From positions 1 through 5,313 of the forward strand of contig CAZYSE010000065.1 in the NCBI GenBank assembly GCA_964650085.1: a DNA stretch of 5,313 nt, written 5' to 3'. The position numbers were made by a program, and so were the translations under genes. Origin of the DNA: KLAP211 sp964650085. Lineage in GTDB: Bacteria; Patescibacteriota; Dojkabacteria; J137. The stretch's first letter is position 1, and each line of letters opens with the position of its first letter. Positions 1-5,256 of this stretch are shown here, one piece after another. The notes under the pieces were generated by a model. The model saw only the letters and a list, made by a program, of their open reading frames with translations, made no database searches and was not told where the DNA came from.

Positions 1-689
1 TTTTAAAAATAAATACTGAAGAAGCTGTAAAAATGGAAACATTTACAAAATCACTTGCACCTTCGCAAGCAAGAATAATGTGGGAAATTGACATAACAAA
101 ACCCGAAGAAGCTATTCGACACGCAATGAGTTCTTCTACAAGAAATAATATTAACAAAGGAGAACGATTAGGATTACATTTTGAAAAAGTCGAAGAAGAA
201 AATGGGGTTAAAGAATTCGCAGCATTAATGTCTGAAACAATGTCACGAAAAAGTTTTGTAAATTATGGTCAAGAATATTTCCTAAAACAATTTCAACGAT
301 TAGGAAAAAAAGGAATGACAGAAATTTACCTAGTACGAAAAGAAGGAAGAGCTTTGGCCGGAGCTCTAGTCAATATTTACAAAGACACGGCTTACTACAC
401 ACACGGAGCTTCAACTTCGGATAAAGAACTTTCTAAATTAAGAACTCCATATTTTCTACAATGGCATTTAATGACTTTATTTAAGTCACGCGGTTTTAAA
501 AAATACAATATGTGGGGAGTTGCTCCTCAAGGTAAAAAAACTGCAATCTCCGGAGTAAGCGATTTTAAAAGAAGTTTTGGCGGATATGAAGTAGAATTAG
601 TAAATCCTATAGATTTCTATAAAGGTCCAATTAGTAAATTGAGACAACGTCTATACGATTACTTTATTTACAGAAACGACAGATTCTAA
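1..689 (+). CDS. FemAB/FemX-like peptidoglycan bridge aminoacyltransferase, 5'-partial
   Basis: Probable lipid II:amino acid ligase of the FemA/FemB/FemX family, which uses aminoacyl-tRNA to add residues to the peptidoglycan stem peptide at the cytoplasmic face of the membrane. The first in-frame ATG is at 33-35, but the frame is open back to base 3 and the preceding codons read LKINTEEAVK, like the strand before the second acyltransferase subdomain. The true start is therefore left of the window and ATG33 is internal. About 218 residues after that Met are visible, against 330-350 for the family, so the N-terminal subdomain is missing. Counting from that Met, typical C-terminal FemX motifs are visible: YYTHGAST (121-128), MWGVAP (160-165) and DFKRSFGG (177-184). 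The stop TAA (687-689) shares its last A with the ATG of the next gene, indicating translational coupling. The family call is from motifs; the amino acid donor cannot be told. Confidence 0.87.
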   Translation, partial: LKINTEEAVKMETFTKSLAPSQARIMWEIDITKPEEAIRHAMSSSTRNNINKGERLGLHFEKVEEENGVKEFAALMSETMSRKSFVNYGQEYFLKQFQRLGKKGMTEIYLVRKEGRALAGALVNIYKDTAYYTHGASTSDKELSKLRTPYFLQWHLMTLFKSRGFKKYNMWGVAPQGKKTAISGVSDFKRSFGGYEVELVNPIDFYKGPISKLRQRLYDYFIYRNDRF

Positions 690-1735
690 TGTTCACAAAT
701 ACAATTCCAACTCAGGATTTTCTTAATTCTAAATATTGGAAAGAAGTTAGAAAAAGAACAGGCAACAAAATCGTAGATGTAAATGATAATCTTTGGATTC
801 AATGTACAAAAATCCCAGTATTCAATTTCTACGGAGGATATATTCCCAGAGCAGACATTTCAAAAATCAATTTTGATGAATTAAAAGAAGTTGCAAAGAG
901 AGAAGGAATTTTCTTCATAAAAATAGATCCAAATAATTTAAACGAAGCTCGAAGCTCTAAGCTAGAAGCTAGAAATGAGAATTCTAGTGTAGAAAATCAA
1001 GAATCAAAAATCAATGATCAAAATGTTGATGACCGACAACTGACTACAGATAACCAAAAATCCAATACACAATACCCAATCTCTAATATCCAAGTTCAAA
1101 CTTCTGACTTAAAACTTCGAACTTCGCTTCCTGTTCAATATCAACATTCAACTGTGATCAATCTCGAACAAACGGAAGAACAGTTTCTTGAGAGCATGAA
1201 AAGTAAGCATCGTTACAACCTAAAGGTTGCCGAAAAAAACGCCGTAGAGGTGGAAATTAGCGACTCAAATGAAGCACTTGATACTTTCCTTGATCTCTAC
1301 AAAAAAACGACTTTAAGACAGGGTTACACCGGAAGATCTGCAAGTTATTTAAAAACTGTTTTTGAAACTTTAAAAGAATTCAACCAAGATCTTGTTTACA
1401 TTGCTACAGCACGATTTGAGGGTAAAGCGATTTCTTCTTGGATGCTTTTTGTTTATGAAGATACAATCATTTATCCATATGGAGGTTCGTCTGACGAAAA
1501 CAGAAACGTAATGGCGACATACAAATTAGTTATGGAAATATTTAAATGGGGTAAATCTAAAAACAAAAAATATTTTGATATGTTTGGAATTGATGCAAAA
1601 AATCCTGAAGATGGTTACTCAAGATTTAAACTAGGATTTGCAGGAGAGGAAGTTAAGTTTGCCGATACTTTTGATATAGTCTACAACCGATTCGTTTATT
1701 TCTTCTATAAAATTTGGGAGAAGTTTAATAGATAA
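689..1735 (+). CDS. FemAB/FemX-like aminoacyltransferase with low-complexity in-frame insert
   Basis: Second FemX-type ligase, 348 residues, probably acting with the upstream gene to build or extend a peptidoglycan interpeptide bridge from aminoacyl-tRNA. Starting at ATG689 it has a conventional N-terminal subdomain (YWKEVRKRTGNK near residue 17, FNFYGGYIPRA near 46, FFIKIDP near 76). The second subdomain has SMKSKHRYN (169-177), YPYGGSS (262-268), YFDMFGI (295-301) and FKLGFAG (313-319), then a hydrophobic/aromatic C-terminus that may lie on the membrane. Between FFIKIDPNNLN and LPVQYQHST lies a polar segment, about residues 86-146, rich in S, N, Q, K, T and E. It is encoded by a period-7 DNA mosaic and replaces the short linker usual here. 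Without it the protein would be near 290 residues plus a normal linker. The reading frame is intact, so the protein is probably functional. There is no Shine-Dalgarno; translation is probably coupled through the TAATG overlap. Confidence 0.9.
   Translation: MFTNTIPTQDFLNSKYWKEVRKRTGNKIVDVNDNLWIQCTKIPVFNFYGGYIPRADISKINFDELKEVAKREGIFFIKIDPNNLNEARSSKLEARNENSSVENQESKINDQNVDDRQLTTDNQKSNTQYPISNIQVQTSDLKLRTSLPVQYQHSTVINLEQTEEQFLESMKSKHRYNLKVAEKNAVEVEISDSNEALDTFLDLYKKTTLRQGYTGRSASYLKTVFETLKEFNQDLVYIATARFEGKAISSWMLFVYEDTIIYPYGGSSDENRNVMATYKLVMEIFKWGKSKNKKYFDMFGIDAKNPEDGYSRFKLGFAGEEVKFADTFDIVYNRFVYFFYKIWEKFNR
944..1125 (+). repeat. Degenerate heptanucleotide mosaic inside femX-like gene
   Basis: From 944 to 1125 the sequence can be written as 26 consecutive heptamers grouped in families. 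GAAGCTC, GAAGCTC, TAAGCTA and GAAGCTA come first (944-971). AAAATCA, AGAATCA, AAAATCA and ATGATCA follow (993-1020), then GATGACC, GACAACT, GACTACA and GATAACC (1028-1055), CAATACA, CAATACC and CAATCTC (1063-1083), and AAACTTC, AAACTTC and GAACTTC near the end (1098-1104, 1112-1125). Neighbouring units differ by one or a few bases and each family gives way to another without changing the 7-nt phase. The first family is the reverse complement of the TTCTAGC array at the right edge. It encodes about residues 86-146 of the ligase. That the insertion was a later event is inferred. Confidence 0.75.
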
Positions 1736-1743
1736 ATTTTTTC

Positions 1744-1792
1744 AAATCTTAAATCACAAATTTGAAAACTTAAAGATCACTTGTAAGAAAGG
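1744..1792. repeat. Degenerate 7-bp array, left flank of four-helix-bundle gene
   Basis: The 60 bp between the convergent femX-like gene and the four-helix-bundle gene parse as heptamers AAATCTT, AAATCAC, AAATTTG, AAAACTT, AAAGATC, ACTTGTA, AGAAAGG. The first five share an AAA start and clear period-7 similarity; the last two are weak. The first 12 bases (1744-1755) are the exact reverse complement of 2200-2211 on the other side of the gene. No good intrinsic terminator is visible for either convergent gene, although TTCAAAT (1741-1747) and ATTTGAA (1760-1766) could pair across a 12-nt loop. Confidence 0.55.
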
Positions 1793-1795
1793 AAA

Positions 1796-2143
1796 TTATA
1801 TCGATTTTTTATTAAATTTTGTGAGAATACTTCCAAATATTTTCTCAAGTTCAGAGGCTTCTTTTTCAAACTCTAAGAAAACATGATCATCAAGTGTTTC
1901 AGAAAGAATTTTCGCCCAGTACTTAGTTTCAGATGCCTCTTTTCTTGATATTCTAATTCGCATTAAGAAGTCCTTTCCACCTAATGAAAGATTTCCTTCC
2001 ACATAGTTGGCTCCTATTGAACCTGAAGATCTCACTATCTGCCTTAAATCATCAGATGAATAAGAGGTATACTTCACTTTTGAAACGTACTTTCTTACTT
2101 TGATAGCAAATTTGAGAGTTCTTTCTTCTAAATCATATTTCAT
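1796..2143 (-). CDS. Four-helix-bundle protein (23S rRNA IVP / Avd-like family)
   Basis: A 115-residue protein of the four-helix-bundle family described from ORFs in 23S rRNA intervening sequences, related to the Avd accessory protein of diversity-generating retroelements. The family signature is clear: MKYDLEERTLKFA at the N-terminus, RSSGSIGANYVEG (38-50), KDFLMRIRISRKEA (57-70) and a helical segment with KYWAKIL (74-80), all positively charged and helix-forming. The family pentamerises and Avd binds nucleic acid; the role of stand-alone members is unknown. No reverse transcriptase, template/variable repeat or rRNA is present here, so neither the DGR nor the rRNA-intron context applies. The start ATG (2143-2141) lacks a Shine-Dalgarno. 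The gene shares the strand of the holA operon but is separated from it by 84 bp and is bracketed by inverted 7-bp arrays, suggesting a separately acquired cassette. Confidence 0.9.
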   Translation of the reverse strand: MKYDLEERTLKFAIKVRKYVSKVKYTSYSSDDLRQIVRSSGSIGANYVEGNLSLGGKDFLMRIRISRKEASETKYWAKILSETLDDHVFLEFEKEASELEKIFGSILTKFNKKSI

Positions 2144-2176
2144 GATCAGATTTTACGAAAGAATCTACGAAGAAGC

Positions 2177-2194
2177 ATTGTATTGAAATACAAT
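2177..2194 (-). promoter_or_regulatory. Small hairpin with a possible -10 box upstream of the four-helix-bundle gene
   Basis: ATTGTAT (2177-2183) and ATACAAT (2188-2194) form a perfect 7-bp inverted repeat with a 4-nt loop. On the minus strand the distal arm contains TACAAT (2182-2177), one mismatch from the bacterial -10 consensus, about 33 nt before the ATG. No convincing -35 hexamer lies upstream; TTAAAT about 18 nt away is weak. The hairpin also lies 33 nt after the stop of the amidase-like gene, but on that strand no T-run follows it, so it is not a good terminator. Confidence 0.3.
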
Positions 2195-2197
2195 TTT

Positions 2198-2225
2198 CAG
2201 ATTTAAGATTTCTTGCTTGAGATTT
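2198..2225. repeat. Degenerate 7-bp array, right flank of four-helix-bundle gene
   Basis: Heptamers CAGATTT, AAGATTT, CTTGCTT, GAGATTT run up to the stop codon of the amidase-like gene, and the similarity (AATCAGA) may continue a few bases into it. Three of four units end in GATTT at exact 7-nt spacing. Bases 2200-2211 are the exact reverse complement of 1744-1755, so the arrays on the two sides of the four-helix-bundle gene are inverted with respect to each other. Confidence 0.55.
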
Positions 2226-2227
2226 AA

Positions 2228-3031
2228 TCAGATTTCAGTAGTCAACCATCCAGCCACCCAACCACTAACGCCGTTAGGTAATACAATTCTTAATAGTCCA
2301 TTTCCAGCATCTTCTTGAACAATAAANNNNNNNNNNNNNNNNNNNNNNNNNNNNNNNNNNNNNNNNNNNNNNNNNNNNNNNNNNNNNNNNNNNNNNNNNN
2401 NNNNNNNNNNNNNNNNNNNNNNNNNNTTGTTACTTGGTTTTACATTTCCACGAACATAATTTCTTATGTCTTCAGAAGAGTTATTCCAATTGCCATCAAG
2501 AGGATTGATTTGTAAATTCACCGTATTATTTGCTACATCTTTAACAAAAGTTAAATCTCTTATAATTACATTGTCAGCATTTACATAGTTATTATTAGAA
2601 ACTTCGGAAGTTAGTTCTTTAAGTGCGGCTAAACCCTTTGCTTCAAATTGATCGACATTTTTATTTGTAACGTACGCAATCAACACAAAATTTCCACTCG
2701 CGTTAGAGAAGGAAAGTTTTCTCTCATCTCCTCCAACATTACCTTTGAATACAGTTCCATCAGCTGTGACAATATAATGGAAAGGAACATCTGGAAAGCC
2801 TAGCTTATCGATTGTGTAGTAAAAAAGTCCCTTGATGCTTTCTTTGTAATCAGTCTCATCGATAAAAATTGGTGAAATTACTATAGCGTTAGGTAAAGCA
2901 AACCCGTCTGCTTCTTGTCTAATCGATGTATCTAAAGCTAGATCTGTTAAGGCTACAGAAGTATACGCATTAATCCCGGAGGCGTTAAAAGCAAAAACTG
3001 CAGCGATTATTAAGACTAAATACTTTTTCAT
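2228..3031 (-). CDS. Secreted amidase/PGRP-fold protein with C-terminal SH3b-like segment, interrupted by assembly gap
   Basis: Probable exported cell-wall protein. Residues 1-22 are a signal peptide (MKKYLVLIIAAVFAF, then SGINA). Residues about 47-165 resemble the Amidase_2/PGRP (N-acetylmuramoyl-L-alanine amidase) fold: IVIS (50-53) at the first strand, PFHYIVTADGTVFKG (83-97) like the family's YHF-x-I-x-x-DGT-x-x-x-G strand pair, FVLIAYV (115-121) and NVIIRDL (154-160). Both zinc-binding His positions appear replaced: S53 in the first strand, R158 where family members have the GH motif. It may therefore bind rather than cut peptidoglycan. After the gap, the last 32 residues, with LLRIVLPNGVSGWVAGWL, look like the end of a bacterial SH3 domain. 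The start ATG overlaps the holA stop (ATGA). Because 100 Ns (2327-2426) is probably a placeholder, total length and the joining frame are unproven. Fold confidence is moderate. Confidence 0.65.
   Translation of the reverse strand: MKKYLVLIIAAVFAFNASGINAYTSVALTDLALDTSIRQEADGFALPNAIVISPIFIDETDYKESIKGLFYYTIDKLGFPDVPFHYIVTADGTVFKGNVGGDERKLSFSNASGNFVLIAYVTNKNVDQFEAKGLAALKELTSEVSNNNYVNADNVIIRDLTFVKDVANNTVNLQINPLDGNWNNSSEDIRNYVRGNVKPSNXXXXXXXXXXXXXXXXXXXXXXXXXXXXXXXXXXFIVQEDAGNGLLRIVLPNGVSGWVAGWLTTEI
2327..2426. other. Assembly gap (100 Ns)
   Basis: Exactly 100 undetermined bases, the usual placeholder for a scaffold join of unknown size. It falls between the amidase-like domain (ending RGNVKPSN) and the last half of an SH3b-like domain. 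Low-complexity linker or tandem SH3 repeats in the missing DNA would be a natural cause of the break; this is inference. Feature distances across it are not reliable. Confidence 0.95.
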
Positions 3032-3942
3032 ATGTTCAATAAGTATAATGTTAATCCTGTCTTGTAATCAAGCTCTCCAGATTTTATTGCAACATCTAAA
3101 TCGAAAAGTTTATCAGCCATTCTATCGATTTCCTTCCAGGATGTCCTTTCTGCCATAGATCGTGCAGTACTCATAGGTTTTGGTTTAATATTTAAAACCG
3201 ATAAATCCAATTTCTTTTCTACAAAGTACTTAACTCTGTAGGTATTAGAGATCTGCCAGTCCAACATTGTGATTAAGAATTGAGAGATATCAGTTACAGA
3301 TGAAATTTCCAAAAATTCCCTCGCCGCTTCTACTTTCTTTTTGTTCGCAAAATTTTCCAGGATATCCCAAATCTCTGTATCAATATCATTTGTGAGCAGG
3401 GAACTTAATTCCTCTTCATTCAAATTATCCTTGTTTTTACTTTTTAAATACAGGGCAATTTTTTCAATCTCGTTTATAAACATATATTTATCTAGATTGT
3501 GGTTTTGTGCAATTTTCTCAATCTGGGCACCGCCAAGTTTAATTCCCAAAAGCTTTACTTGATCTGTAAACCATTGGCGCATTTTTGAATAACTATTGAA
3601 AAAAGGAATTTCATATTTTAAAGCCTCGGCTTCTTTCTCAATTACTTTTCCAATCTTCCCATCCTCCCAAAGAATAATGTCGTATTTCTTTATGCCATCT
3701 ATGTTTTCTTCAAAATATTTTAGTAGTCGCTTATTTGATGAAAGTCTTTTTAACAATATTACGTATCCTGCGGAAAACATATCGATTCCTTCCAAGTATT
3801 GAGTAAACTCACTTGGTTCATTTATTGATTCGCTTTCAAGTAATCTAATCTCTTTCCCTTGTGAACTCGCGAGATTAGCAGCTAATAGTTTAGCTGCTTT
3901 ATAACTTTCGTATTTGTCATTGCCAGAAAAAAGGTAAATCAT
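3028..3942 (-). CDS. holA: DNA polymerase III subunit delta
   Basis: Delta subunit of the clamp loader, which opens the beta sliding clamp for loading onto primed DNA; cytoplasmic replication protein. 304 residues, slightly shorter than the usual 330-345. Visible family features are the N-terminal strand and GNDKYE (7-12, the position of the family's G-x-D motif), a hydrophobic strand VILLKRL (61-67) after the MFS turn, YDIILWED (87-94) at the second core strand, NEIEKIALYL (157-166) matching the conserved E-L/I-E-K-L helix, and the C-terminal collar helix with D-x-x-IKSGELD (283-292). No Walker A motif is present, as expected for delta. The start ATG (3942-3940) overlaps the stop of the upstream gene by one base (TAATG) and the stop TGA overlaps the next ATG, so it is the middle gene of a coupled three-gene operon. 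The sequence is divergent, but the combination of motifs is convincing. Confidence 0.85.
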   Translation of the reverse strand: MIYLFSGNDKYESYKAAKLLAANLASSQGKEIRLLESESINEPSEFTQYLEGIDMFSAGYVILLKRLSSNKRLLKYFEENIDGIKKYDIILWEDGKIGKVIEKEAEALKYEIPFFNSYSKMRQWFTDQVKLLGIKLGGAQIEKIAQNHNLDKYMFINEIEKIALYLKSKNKDNLNEEELSSLLTNDIDTEIWDILENFANKKKVEAAREFLEISSVTDISQFLITMLDWQISNTYRVKYFVEKKLDLSVLNIKPKPMSTARSMAERTSWKEIDRMADKLFDLDVAIKSGELDYKTGLTLYLLNI

Positions 3943-4529
3943 TAGAAAATTTTAGGATCAAAATCTATTAAAATACTTACCTCACTTTCTTTCAACGCAA
4001 TTGCTTTTATCATAACGCCTTGTTCAAGCTCGAATAAAAGTGAGTCGAGTTTTATTTCGGAAGCCATTCTTGCCAACATCGAGTTTACAAGTGAGCTCAT
4101 GAATCCTGGAAACTGTATCTTCCCTATACCAGTCTCTTTAATTGAGATCTTTGTATTATCAATATCTACATTAACGTAAGCGTAAATCGGATTTGAATCA
4201 AGCCTATAAAGTATTCTTGCGCTTTCCTGATGTAAGTCAATGAAAATATTTTCGTTTCCGGCTCTAGCTTTTATAAGTGTATTTAAATCACTTTCCGAAA
4301 GTGTAATAACGTTTTCGCCAACTCCGGTTATCTGATTGTTCAATGAGGCAGTTACTTCTGAAAGGCTACGCTCATTTTGATCAACTGCTATAGAATCATC
4401 TGCAACCGCTTCTGTTACCCTATCCCAAATTACCGCAGGTCTGAACAAAATAATAATTACAGAAGATACACAACACAATACGAGGATGAGAAAAAAGCAG
4501 CCGGTTATTTTAAATATATTGTTAAGCAT
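3942..4529 (-). CDS. Membrane-anchored hypothetical protein (possible DUF2140/YpmS-like fold)
   Basis: I do not recognise this gene with certainty. The frame is open to an ATG at 4637, but I place the start at ATG 4529-4527. From there the 195-residue product opens with a clean signal anchor (FFLILVLCCVSSVIIILF, residues 12-29), and a -10 box sits directly in front. The remainder, about 165 residues, should lie outside the membrane. It contains ITLSESDLNTLIKA (75-88), alternating beta-strands (IYAYVNVDI, 115-123), a KIQFPGFM segment (137-144) followed by a helix (SLVNSMLARMA), and paired strands at the end. The order TM, then LS-E-x-x-LN-x-LI, then beta-strands and a short proline turn before a helix recalls the DUF2140 (YpmS) and DUF2993 families of extracytoplasmic lipid-binding-like proteins; this is weak and from memory. 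First gene of the operon with holA. Confidence 0.7.
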   Translation of the reverse strand: MLNNIFKITGCFFLILVLCCVSSVIIILFRPAVIWDRVTEAVADDSIAVDQNERSLSEVTASLNNQITGVGENVITLSESDLNTLIKARAGNENIFIDLHQESARILYRLDSNPIYAYVNVDIDNTKISIKETGIGKIQFPGFMSSLVNSMLARMASEIKLDSLLFELEQGVMIKAIALKESEVSILIDFDPKIF

Positions 4530-4535
4530 AGTAAC

Positions 4536-4541
4536 ATTATA
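4536..4541 (-). promoter_or_regulatory. Consensus -10 box giving a probable leaderless transcript
   Basis: The minus strand reads TATAAT, a perfect -10 consensus, followed by exactly six bases (GTTACT) and the ATG of the hypothetical protein at 4529. With the usual -10 to +1 spacing, transcription would begin at or next to the A of the start codon, giving a leaderless mRNA for the operon. The -35 region would fall inside the divergent membrane-protein gene and only a weak TTATAA (4564-4559) is found there. This box also supports the 4529 start over the longer frame to 4637. Confidence 0.5.
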
Positions 4542-4545
4542 CTGT

Positions 4546-5250
4546 ATGAAATATTCATTTATAAGTTTAATTATCGGGTTGATCCTGGTTACCGGTGCAT
4601 TCCTGCTTTTGCAACGAGGAAATGTTTCTCCATTCAAAGTAGATCAACTGCAGGCTTTGATAAATGAGAGTCAGATTGGAGAAAATGACTACGAGGTTTT
4701 TGATAATAAAATCAATGAGTTAATAGCAAATGGTCAAATCGAATTATATTTAGAATCTTCTTCTGTAGTTATTCTATTAATAACCGTAGCGTTAGGATTT
4801 GCATTAACCTTCTTTGGAATTCACACAATTATCGATAAATTATTCTTTAAAAAGTTTTTTGAACATGCAAACTTTCAAGTAGGAATTCGTAGATCGCTGC
4901 TTTTCACAGGTGTGATTATTGCCGCAATAATTCTCCGTTTTTACAGAGTAGAGTGGAACATGGTGATTCTATTGATTCCGCTATTCATTGTTGTCGAATT
5001 GATAATCGTTTACTTCTCTGCTGATAAGTCAGAAGATAAGCAGGGTGCAATTGATCGTACTCAAATCGTTCGACCTGTATTCGTTAATACAACAGCTCAA
5101 GATGGCCATATCTCTGGAGAAGAATTCTTTAAACCAAGCTCGAAGGTCGAAGATTCAAAGATCGAAGGTAGTGATGAGGAAGACGGAGAAAATATTGAAG
5201 AATCAGAAAGTCTTGAGGAAGTTGATGAGGTTGAACACACCACGGGATAA
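4546..5250 (+). CDS. Four-TM membrane protein with acidic cytoplasmic-type tail, unknown function
   Basis: A 234-residue integral membrane protein from ATG4546. Predicted segments by eye are TM1 (5-22), a roughly 45-residue amphipathic region (SPFKVDQLQALINESQ onward), TM2 (73-96), a basic loop with FFKKFFEHANFQVGIRR, TM3 (117-132), TM4 (138-158), then a polar tail from about 160 that becomes strongly acidic at the end (DEEDGEN, EESESLEEVDEVE). The TM2-TM4 portion, with its R-R before TM3 and W-N-x-V-I-L-L-I before TM4, resembles uncharacterised membrane proteins common in CPR genomes, but I cannot assign a function. A longer frame starts at ATG4486; I prefer 4546 because the extra 20 residues are the antisense of the divergent gene's signal anchor and TM1 already makes a good N-terminus. 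The downstream TTCTAGC array starts 6 bp after the stop. Confidence 0.8.
   Translation: MKYSFISLIIGLILVTGAFLLLQRGNVSPFKVDQLQALINESQIGENDYEVFDNKINELIANGQIELYLESSSVVILLITVALGFALTFFGIHTIIDKLFFKKFFEHANFQVGIRRSLLFTGVIIAAIILRFYRVEWNMVILLIPLFIVVELIIVYFSADKSEDKQGAIDRTQIVRPVFVNTTAQDGHISGEEFFKPSSKVEDSKIEGSDEEDGENIEESESLEEVDEVEHTTG
5137..5172 (+). repeat. Short decayed heptamer patch in the membrane-protein tail
   Basis: Read as AGCTCGA, AGGTCGA, AGATTCA, one extra A, AGATCGA, AGGTAGT. Successive units match at most positions with 7-nt phase except the single-base offset at 5158. It encodes SSKVEDSKIEGS, close to the SSKLEAR segment encoded by the heptamer mosaic in the femX-like gene: 15 of 21 bases are identical between AGCTCTAAGCTA... 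at 954 and AGCTCGAAGGTC... at 5137. It is short and could be coincidence in a charged tail. Confidence 0.4.
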
Positions 5251-5256
5251 AATTAT

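Noticed and set aside
1741..1766. Inverted repeat TTCAAAT / ATTTGAA as a bidirectional terminator
   Set aside because: The stem is 7 bp and AT-only with a 12-nt loop, and the T-run lies upstream of it on the plus strand. It is better explained by the AAATnn heptamers.
1796..2143. 23S rRNA intervening sequence or diversity-generating retroelement
   Set aside because: The protein family fits, but no rRNA flanks, reverse transcriptase, or template/variable repeat pair is present in the window.
3341..3802. Plus-strand open frames of 68-73 codons within holA
   Set aside because: They are antisense to a well-supported gene, and their F/S-rich translations are typical shadow composition.
2228..3942. 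Possible UGA recoding (as in Gracilibacteria/SR1)
   Set aside because: Both holA and the amidase-like gene end at TGA at sensible C-termini, and the holA TGA sits in an ATGA coupling junction, so UGA behaves as a stop.
4486..4545. N-terminal extension of the membrane protein from ATG4486
   Set aside because: It would overlap the divergent gene by 44 bp. GAGG directly abuts the ATG, too close to act as a Shine-Dalgarno, and the ATG at 4546 already gives a clean first TM segment.
4530..4637. N-terminal extension of the hypothetical protein to ATG4637
   Set aside because: The extra 36 residues precede a typical signal anchor, would lie antisense to the start of the membrane gene, and leave the TATAAT box inside the coding region.
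4377..4667. Open frame of 96 codons on the plus strand
   Set aside because: It is antisense to the signal anchor and N-terminal part of the hypothetical protein and overlaps the membrane gene in another frame. Its product has no domain-like pattern.
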